Part shown: in pieces, positions 56,641 through 64,000 of the stretch | Numbering within the stretch: the stretch's first letter is position 1 | Layout: the number at the start of each line of letters is the position of its first letter | DNA from: Budorcas taxicolor | Taxonomy: Eukaryota > Chordata > Mammalia > Artiodactyla > Bovidae | Reading direction: 5' to 3' | Assembly: GCF_023091745.1 (NCBI RefSeq) | Contig: NC_068910.1 | Coordinates: 39,357,272 to 39,421,271 of the forward strand | Length of the DNA stretch: 64,000 bases | Made by a program: the position numbers and the translations under genes | Notes under the pieces: model-generated | Database searches by the model: none | What the model saw: the letters and a program-made list of their open reading frames with translations, nothing else | Told to the model about the DNA's origin: nothing

Positions 56641-56832
56641 ATCACTGTCACACAGAACACTAAAACAGGGTTCAAGTGAGTTTTCCATCCCTAGAATTTT
56701 CAAACACAGAGTGCTCACCCTTGTATGGCTTTAAGTAAACTCCCAAGGGCCACAATCTCTGTTTCTGTGGCTATAGGACTGAACCCATGCTCATGAGACT
56801 GGGTCTACTACACATGGCCTTCTGCATGTAAG

Positions 56833-57040
56833 TTGTTTCGTCATTAAGTCTTGTCCAACTCTTTAGTGACCCAATGGACGGTAGCCCACCAGACTCCTCT
56901 GTCCATGGGATTTTCCAGGCAAGAATACTGGAGTGGGTTGCCACATCCTCCTCCAGGGGATCGTCCCAACCCAGGGACTGAACCTGCATCTCCTGCATTG
57001 CAGGTGGATTCTTTACCAATGAGCCACCAGGACAGCCCCA
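56833..57040 (-). mobile_element. Bov-tA-type SINE with 10-bp target duplication
   Basis: Reverse copy flanked by tgcatgtaag at 56823-56832 and 57041-57050 (perfect). Confidence 0.95.
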
Positions 57041-57459
57041 TGCATGTAAGCAGGATTCTGAGATTCTGTTTGCACAGCCTAAGGTTCCTCTCCTCCCGGA
57101 ACACTGTCTCTGAGTTTCATCCTTATGTTTCTCACCCCTTTACCAGCTTTCCTGCTAAACACAGCTCAGGTTTGTTCAGCTAGTATCATGTGCCAACCGC
57201 CTGCATGATGCTTTATAGGTGTTATCTTCCAAATCATCACAACCCCCCTTTGTGATTGAAAGGTGAGTTTTCATAATTTAGAGAATTCCCAGTTACAGTT
57301 GATTTCAGTAGCATTAGGCTCTGACCCAATGTATGTCAACTAAAAAGATGCACAGTGTAAGAGTTGCGAGTTCAGTTTGATTTAGGGCTAAATGAACACT
57401 GCAGCCCGGGAGACAGCACGTCAGATAGCTCCGATAAACTGCCCCAAAGAGGTAGTGGC

Positions 57460-57668
57460 AAAGGTCAGTATATGGGAATTTACTGTATGACTCAGGGAAC
57501 TCAAACAGGGGCTCTGTGACTATCTAGAAGGGTGGGATGGGGTGGGAGATGGGAGGGAGGTTCAAGAGGGAGGGGACATGGGTTTACCTATGGCTGATTC
57601 TTGTTGATGTCTGACAGACAACCATAAGATACTATAAAGCAATTATCCTTCAATTAAAAGAAAAATAG
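57460..57668 (+). repeat. Ruminant L1 3'-end fragment
   Basis: Forward L1 tail: atgggaatttactgtatgac, gactatctagaagggtggga, ttcttgttgatgtctgacag, taaagcaattatccttcaat, then A-rich. It is a different copy from 53215-53625. Confidence 0.78.
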
Positions 57669-60000
57669 AATTTGGTGAGGGTGGCGTTCAATGGAATCAA
57701 GTGTTTACTTTACAAAAGTTTTTCTGCTAGTCATGGGGAGCTGATGTTACCAGAAAGGGATTTAGTGCTTTTCTAGTTATGAAGAGATGCAAGGATTGGG
57801 ACCATGAAATCAGTTCCTGGAAACATTTAAGTCTGTCTAGACCTCTTCCACCAGTTTCCCTGGAGCAGAGTTGCCTCACTCTCTACCCTGAATTCCCCTC
57901 AGTGGGTGTGGAAGGTCAGCAGCTGCAGCAGCCCAGGGTTCAGTTTCCTCAGAGGCAGATGGCAAATGCCCTTGTTGTTGCTCAGTTGCTGGCAAATGCT
58001 CTTGGCAAGAGCCAGTTTGTAGCTGACACATGGATCTTGAACAGGGAGAGCAGGTAGCCAGGAGAAAGCAAATATAGCCAAGAATAGAAATGCAGGGTAA
58101 GTTGGCAGTGGGAATAAAACTGATCAGACACGAGTCAAGACAGCATAAGTCGCCATCCCCAGATTGAGGAAGCTCAGCCTGCTTTAGGAAACCACGCCTC
58201 CCAGGAGCCAGGGTTGAGGACAAGTTGCCAGTCCTGACAGGGGACACACAAAGGCATTCATCCCAAGCTCCATGAGACATGAAGATCTCATGGCACCCTG
58301 CTACAATCAGGTCCCGAAGGCCTGGTCAGTCCCAGGATTGTGGTGAAATGCGGGTGCGAAAGCAGAGAAGGCAGATAGAGGGAATGAACAGATTGTGCCT
58401 GGGGTCAGGTGGGATGGGAGTATACACACAACTCAATGGTAAAGTCATCCATGGCTACAAACCATATTTTCAAAAGCATCCTCGCCAGTGCTGTTCTTTG
58501 GAAAAAGGGTACAGAAACCTCTCAAATGTCAAGAGATAGGGTTTCTGCCAAGGCAACAGAATGCTGAAAACTGCAAGTAAAGATTCTTCTAACAAAAAGG
58601 TGCTAAATTCTGGAGAAGGGTTTAATTATACCTGAGGTATTTCTGACTTGGTGAGTGTGCGTGGGAAGCTTTGCCTGTCTCTCTATTGCTGTTATTATCT
58701 CATGGGTCTATGGTTTAATTTTTCCCACCATGGGGCTCCTTAGTCATCTTTCCAATCCCCCAGTTCCCTCTGGCAGGCAGTTGCTGCAAGGCACTCGACT
58801 GCTAATAAAAGGTGCCCTCCCCCAAGGCTCTGACTATTAGCTATCAAATTCCTGGCCATGGCTAATCATCAGGTTTAATCATACATTAATCTTTTACCAG
58901 AGTGGCATAGGGGAAAGCTTGAGATATTCCTGAGGCTGAATCTATATAGCACAGATATGTCTGTTCGAGAAATGTGTGGACCAAAAGCATTTTCTCCAGT
59001 GCACGTGGGAACTGAGCAAAGTGGGAAGCGTGGTTGCGTTTCAGGCTGCCTCATGTAATCTCTCTTGATGGATTCACTCTTCTCGGTTGCTGGCATATCT
59101 TAAATGCTGTTTTTGATATGCTCCATCTCCCACACTGTCTGCTTGTTCTCCATTTGTTTTGCTGGCTTCTTCTGAATATTTTATAATCCAGGATGTACCA
59201 GTGCCTCTGGAGCTCCTCGGGAACTCTATCAGTGGAATTCTTTCTCTGGGTATCAGTTCATCAAGCAGTACTGAACTCTCAGGATCAAGTCAAGGTCATG
59301 TTTCCTCTGTTTAAACCCTCCAACCTGTGCCCCTTCTTTGCCTGAAATGTAGTGGACTAACCAACGCGCACAAAGCTTTGGATTTTCTAGCCTCTGGCTC
59401 TCTCTCAGATTTCATCTTCTCAGCAGTACTGTTTGCTAACTCTGCTCCTGCCCTTGCTGTTTCTGTTGGATTTCTGTTGCAGCAGCATCAGTTACTACAA
59501 TGGTAGCACCTCAAACCCCCAACACCCATGCCATGCGTTGTTAGTTCACATTTTTGTAGATCAGAACTACAAGTGGGCTCAACCACATTTGCAGCTTAGG
59601 CTAAAATCAGCTTGTGTGCTGGATTTCTGTCTGGGGGCTCTGGGGAAAAGTTTACTCCACAATTCATTCTACTTACTGGCAGAATTCCGTTCCTTGTGGT
59701 TGTAGGACTGAGGTCCCAGCTTCCTTGCTGGCTGTCAAGGAAGAGGCACTCTTAGCTCCTGGAGGCCACCCAGATTCCTTGCCCCATGGTTTCCTCCGTC
59801 TCCAAGCCAGCAAGGGTACCTTGGATCCTTGTCATGCGCTGAATCTCTCTGACTCCCCCTCCTGCATCCAGCCAGAGAAGACTCTCTGCTTCTGGAATAT
59901 TCATAAGATTAGGTTAGGTCCACTTGGATAAACCTCAGTGAAGGCCAAATGATTAGTAATGTTTTTGATCAGTAATCTTAATGTCAGTGGCAGAATTACT
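57669..60000. other. Gene-free interval
   Basis: No repeat family, RNA gene or exon was recognised in 2.3 kb. Open frames up to about 134 codons occur on both strands but show no domain, and none has coding-exon context. Confidence 0.5.
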
Positions 60001-60008
60001 TTAACATA

Positions 60009-60088
60009 CTGGGCTGGCCATAAATTAATTTGGCTTTTTTAGTAAGATGTTATGGAAAAACCCGAATGAACTTTTTGGCCAACCCAAT
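60009..60088 (+). mobile_element. Mariner-derived MITE (BTMAR/MADE-like)
   Basis: About 80 bp with inverted ends: ctgggctggccataaatt at the left and aactttttggccaaccca at the right, around a short centre (agtaagatgttatgg). It is preceded by TA, the mariner target. No transposase is present. Confidence 0.75.
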
Positions 60089-60164
60089 GAATAGTCATGG
60101 GAGTAATCAGGGAAGGGAGGAGAATTCTGCCCCCTACATGATTCCTCAAACATGCGGCTGTCAG

Positions 60165-60410
60165 TCTCACCCCAGGACCTTTGCACTCACTGTTCCCTCT
60201 GTCTGAAACTCTTCCCCAGAGAGTCCCATGGCTGGCGCAAGTGACACATTATGTATTTACACGTTTATTTGATACCTGTCTTCCTTCACTGGGATAGAGT
60301 CTCCCTTAAGATGCGGGTTTGCCTACTTTATTCAGGGCTCCATCCTCAGCTCCTAAAATAACTCCTGGCTCTTAGCGGATGCTCCACACTATAAATAAAT
60401 GAATGTACAC
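60165..60410 (+). repeat. L2 LINE 3'-end fragment
   Basis: Forward order: ccaggacctttgcactcact, gttccctctgtctgaaactc, cttcagg-poor middle, cagggctccatcctcagctc, ataaataaatgaatg end. Confidence 0.65.
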
Positions 60411-61355
60411 ATGATCTTTAGCTTTGTCAATCACTCTCCTCTTTTTCCTTCTCTCTCCAAGATGTCTCTGAATTTTAGAATTCCTATAAAATGATCATCA
60501 GGAATTTTTTTTTTTTTTCCTCTGAATATGTGTGAGCTTGAAAAGATTCAGGAACCTCTTCTCTTCCACGTGATCTACATAAGCATAGAGTTTAAAGAGG
60601 AAGGCTCTTTTATTTCTCTTTACTAGCTTTTTTTTTAAAAAACCTTTTATACATCTGTGTCTTCTTTATCTGGCAACATTCCCATGCATCCCTATCTTTA
60701 TGACCCAGCTGGGGGTTGGAAATACCTTGATGATCTTTGATTATAGCTTCACATTCAATGAGAAACTCCCCTAGACTGGAGTATTCTCCCTCTTTGTGAA
60801 GAACATTCCTACTTCTCAGGGTTCATCTCAGGTCTTCCAGGTTCTGTGCATTCTTTGATTGGTACAATTCAGAGAGAGCTAGTCTTCTTTTGAATTCATT
60901 TAATATCTGAGCCAAAGGTGCTAGAGGCATAATGGCTTGATTCTGTGTACTAGTCTCTTTTCCAGTTTGTCATTTTTTAAATGTTTGAGCCTTCATTCAA
61001 AGGACAAGGCAGTCAAAAACCTAGATTTCTGATTTCTCTTAAAAATAGGAATCCTAACACTGAGCTGCCATTTCTATATGACAGTAGTTGGGATTGGAGA
61101 GGAAGTTGTCCTTTAGCAGGGGTGTGTCTCTAGTTTGCCACAGTCCCCACTTCCCCCTACTGTATCACCAAATGAAACCTGAGTGTTGCTGTAATTTATC
61201 ATCATGGTCGTGCTGCTATTTTTTTTTTAAAGTAAAGAAGTGTTTGTTTCCCTGTTTTATCATAAGTGGTAAACTGAATGAAAGATCCAGTCACACTATG
61301 TTATTGCTTTCTATCACCTGCCTGGGTTTGGCGGGGCTGTTGGGTTTTGCAGTTT
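60411..61355. other. Gene-free interval
   Basis: T-rich sequence with runs at about 60505-60520 and 60629-60637. No gene or assignable repeat. Confidence 0.5.
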
Positions 61356-61364
61356 CTTCCCAGT

Positions 61365-61462
61365 CTCCGTGAGGCTGGGAGCAGTCCCACCTTGCTCACT
61401 GCTGTGTTCTCAGAGCCTGGAGCATAACAGGTGATTAACTGATTTTTACAGAATGAATGAAT
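61365..61462 (+). repeat. L2 LINE 3'-end fragment
   Basis: Carries ccttgctcactgctgtgttc, tcagagcctggagcataaca and acagaatgaatgaata, the usual L2 terminus. Confidence 0.6.
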
Positions 61463-61604
61463 ACCTGTATCTGAAATCTGTGCAACTTATGTAGCACCTA
61501 GTAACCTTGGATTTTACTGTTGTCTTTTTATGTGTGGATATCCTTGTATAAAGTCTGCCAGTGTTTTCCCTCCAACTATTTGCTTTAAAGCCAGAAACTC
61601 TATC

Positions 61605-62060
61605 TCTATTCACTTCCTATTACTGTTGTAGCGAATTACCAGAAGCTTGGAGTCTTAAAACAAAAGAAATGGATTCTCTCAGTTTTTTAAGATAGAAGTT
61701 AGAGATCAAGGTGTTGGCAGGGTCACATTCTCTCCAAACAGTTCTTGGAAAGGATTCTCCCTGGCCTCGTTCAGCTTTGGTGGCTCCAAGCATTCTTTGG
61801 TTTGTCTGAGTGTCACTCCGGCTCCTGCCTGTGTGTTCACGGGGCCTCCGCAGGGCCTCCTCCTCTTCTGCATCTCAGCCTTCATTTCTGTCTGTTAGAA
61901 GAATTTGTGTCGTTGGATTAGGGCTCATGTGGTTAATGCAGGGTGATTTTGTCTTGAGATCCTTCACTTATTTGCAAAGACCCTTCTCCCAAATAAGCAC
62001 ATTCCCAGGTTCTAGGCAGACATGTATTTTGGGGGCCACTATTCAGTTCTCTACAAACAT
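61605..62060 (-). repeat. MLT1-like (MaLR) LTR remnant
   Basis: Reverse MLT1 order: cctattactgttgtagcgaa, ttaccagaagcttggagtct, gagatcaaggtgttggcagg, ttggattagggctcatgtgg, ggccactattcagttctct. Confidence 0.7.
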
Positions 62061-62109
62061 CTCATGGTAATTTCTTTCTTTTTCTTTAGTTTTCTGACAG
62101 TTAAATTTT

Positions 62110-62375
62110 TAAAAAATATCTATTTTTGTTGCTGTGGAAGGGCTTTGTCTAGTGGGGAGGTGAGCAGGGGCTACTTGTTGTTGTGGTGCGTGGGTGTCTC
62201 ATAGGAGTGGCTTCCATTGTTGCAGAGCACGGGCTCTAGAGTGCAGGCTCAGGAGTTGCAACACATGGGCTTAGTTTCCCCACAGCATGTGGGATCTTCC
62301 TGGGCCAGGGATCAAACCTTTTGTCCCCTACGTTGATGGACGGATTCTTAACCACTGGACTATCAAGGAAGTCCG
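62110..62375 (-). mobile_element. CHR-type SINE
   Basis: Reverse copy: ttgttgtggtgcgtgggtgt, gagcacgggctctagagtgc, cacagcatgtgggatcttcc, taaccactggactatcaagg. Confidence 0.9.
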
Positions 62376-62877
62376 ATAATTTCTCTTCTTTACTTGAAAA
62401 ATTTTGAGAGCTTGCTGTTTCCAAGGCTCTGTGCTGGGCACAGCATGGGCAGAGATCCTGATCAAGCAATCAGGATCCTCCCCTCTGGGAAGGAGAATAA
62501 GGAATAAATACAGGGAACTATTACATCATGACATTCATGGAATATACTCTCGAGAGCATACAAAGCACTATGGGGTCTCAAAGGAGAAGGATATCAGGGA
62601 ATCAGGGATACTGTTGAAAGAGGCAGGATTCAGTTGTGCCTTGAAGGAGGAGTAGAGTCTTGAAAGATAGGAGACCATTTCCACTAGGGTAGAAAGTGTG
62701 AGAAGCCCATAGTTAGAGAAATATCACATAGAACAATGACTTATTTTGATGAAACATCAACTACGTATCCCTGAATGTATGCTGTATATGGTAGTTGCTC
62801 AAGAAACATTTCATTGATCATGAAATGTACTCATGAAACCCCCATGCCTTTGGTGTCGCTTTAGGGACTTTACCGCA

Positions 62878-63006
62878 TTGTTGCTGTTCAGCTGCTAAAT
62901 CGTTTCTAACTTTTTGTGACTCCATGAACTGTAGCACACCAGGCTTCCCTGTCCTTCACTATCTCCTGGAGTTTGTTCAAATTCATGTCCATTGAGTCAG
63001 TGATCT
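62878..63006 (-). repeat. BovB 3'-end fragment
   Basis: Reverse: tttttgtgactccatgaact, gtagcacaccaggcttccct, tcctggagtttgttcaaatt, catgtccattgagtcagtga. It matches the 3' ends of the two larger BovB copies in this window. Confidence 0.85.
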
Positions 63007-63224
63007 CACATTCATCAATTTATAGTTTTATGAAAAACTGAAGTTCCCGATAGACAGGAAATACAACCAGTAAATTAATGACACTGACATAAGGCCTTTG
63101 GAGATAGTATTTGCTGCCACAGCCCAGGGCAGGGGACGGGGTGCTGGGATTGGTATTTTAACCTTGCAGGTTAGCCACAGGGCGCTCTCGTGTTCATATT
63201 TTAAATCTGATAATGTGGGCTGCT

Positions 63225-63432
63225 GGGGCTTCCCGGGTGTCTCAGATGGTAAAGAGTCTGCCTACAATGCAGGAGACCCGGGTTCGATCCCTGGGTTGGG
63301 AAGATCCCCTGGAGAAGGAAATGGCACCCCACTCCAGTACTCTTGCCTGGAAAATCCCATGGACGGAGGAGCCTGGTAGGCTACAGTCCATGGGGTCCCA
63401 AAGAGTCGGACACGACTGAGCGACTTCACTTC
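63225..63432 (+). mobile_element. Young Bov-tA2 SINE with 13-bp target duplication
   Basis: Near-consensus forward copy from ggggcttcccgggtgtctca to cgacttcacttc, with box B ggttcgatccc. It is flanked by the perfect repeat aatgtgggctgct at 63212-63224 and 63433-63445. Confidence 0.96.
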
Positions 63433-63445
63433 AATGTGGGCTGCT

Positions 63446-64000
63446 AATCACATACTGATTCACTCGGAACCCACAGTTTCTTCATTGTTTCCAAATTTTA
63501 TTAATGTTCTTCCCTGAGGCATAATACCTTGAATTACACCCACCAGTGGGTTTCAGGCAGTGGAGAAAATCTCTTTTCCAACAATGAGGAGCTCAAAGGA
63601 AATTTCCCGGGAAAGCTAAATGATCATATCACAAAGGCTGTGCCGCCCTGGTGAGCATAAGGAGAAGATGACTGCTCCCTGGGCTGGAGTGAGGTGGTCA
63701 GGGGCAATGGGCAAGCCATTTTCAACAGAACCAAGGAGTAGCCTACGCGAGAAAAAATATTTATAGTAGATGCTGCCTGACAGTGTTGAAAGTAGTGATT
63801 CTGACCCACAGTGTGTTTGTTGACACAAATATATTTAAATCTTGGTTAAGTGCGGCTTTATTGTTTATTTGCAGACTTTCAGAAGGTCGACATTCTAATA
63901 AGTTATGGACTCAGTGACTTCATGGAGTACTGATGATGGGCTCCTTTCATTGAATTCAGTGATGCAAGCTCTGCCTATAGATGTTCACATGTAGAGTCTG
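63446..64000. other. Gene-free right edge
   Basis: No repeat or gene was recognised in the last 555 bases. Confidence 0.5.

Noticed and set aside
57876..58280. 134-codon minus-strand frame in intergenic DNA
   Set aside because: No domain, no splice or promoter context, Leu/Ser/Gln-rich low complexity.
59433..59705. 90-codon + frame with a hydrophobic start resembling a signal peptide
   Set aside because: No homology recognised and no transcription context. Such Leu-rich starts arise often in T/C-rich DNA.

Overview
This is a mammalian nuclear DNA window, from a ruminant (Bos or a close bovid relative). The evidence is the many tRNA-derived Bov-tA and BOV-A2 SINEs, cetartiodactyl CHR SINEs, BovB (RTE) LINEs and ruminant-type L1 3' ends, alongside ancient mammalian MIR, L2, MER20, MER5 and MLT1 remnants.

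The window holds one recognisable protein-coding gene, EDEM1 (ER degradation-enhancing alpha-mannosidase-like protein 1), complete on the + strand. Twelve coding exons can be joined between 2221 and 25710 with GT-AG junctions and consistent phase throughout, giving a 658-residue GH47-family protein. It starts in a CpG island (about 1720-2880) that carries imperfect UPR-type elements (CCAAT-N9-GCACG and GGACGTGG on the minus strand) and an out-of-frame upstream ATG whose reading frame overlaps the start of EDEM1. A 3' untranslated region without young SINEs runs to about 29.5 kb, with one proximal and several distal poly(A) signals.

Region by region: 1-1700 is upstream DNA with two SINEs. 1720-2880 is the CpG-island promoter and exon 1. 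2733-25620 holds the introns, with SINEs, L1 tails, an MLT1-like LTR, MIR and MER20. 25621-29530 is the last exon and 3' UTR. 29.5-64 kb is intergenic, with no supportable gene, and is a mosaic of SINEs, L1 fragments, a solo LTR with 5-bp target duplications (40785-41436), a 1.64-kb LTR element with 6-bp target duplications (46631-48270, minus), and two BovB copies. One BovB (51825-53209) keeps a 269-codon open reverse-transcriptase frame. The other (53923-55512) has a 5' inversion bounded by an 11-bp target duplication.

EDEM1 acts alone here: it is a UPR-induced ER quality-control factor that directs misfolded glycoproteins to ERAD, and no partner gene lies in the window. I found no new protein system. 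The observations most worth checking are the absence of one N-glycosylation sequon known from human EDEM1, the promoter and uORF architecture, alternative poly(A) sites, and the transposon rearrangements.
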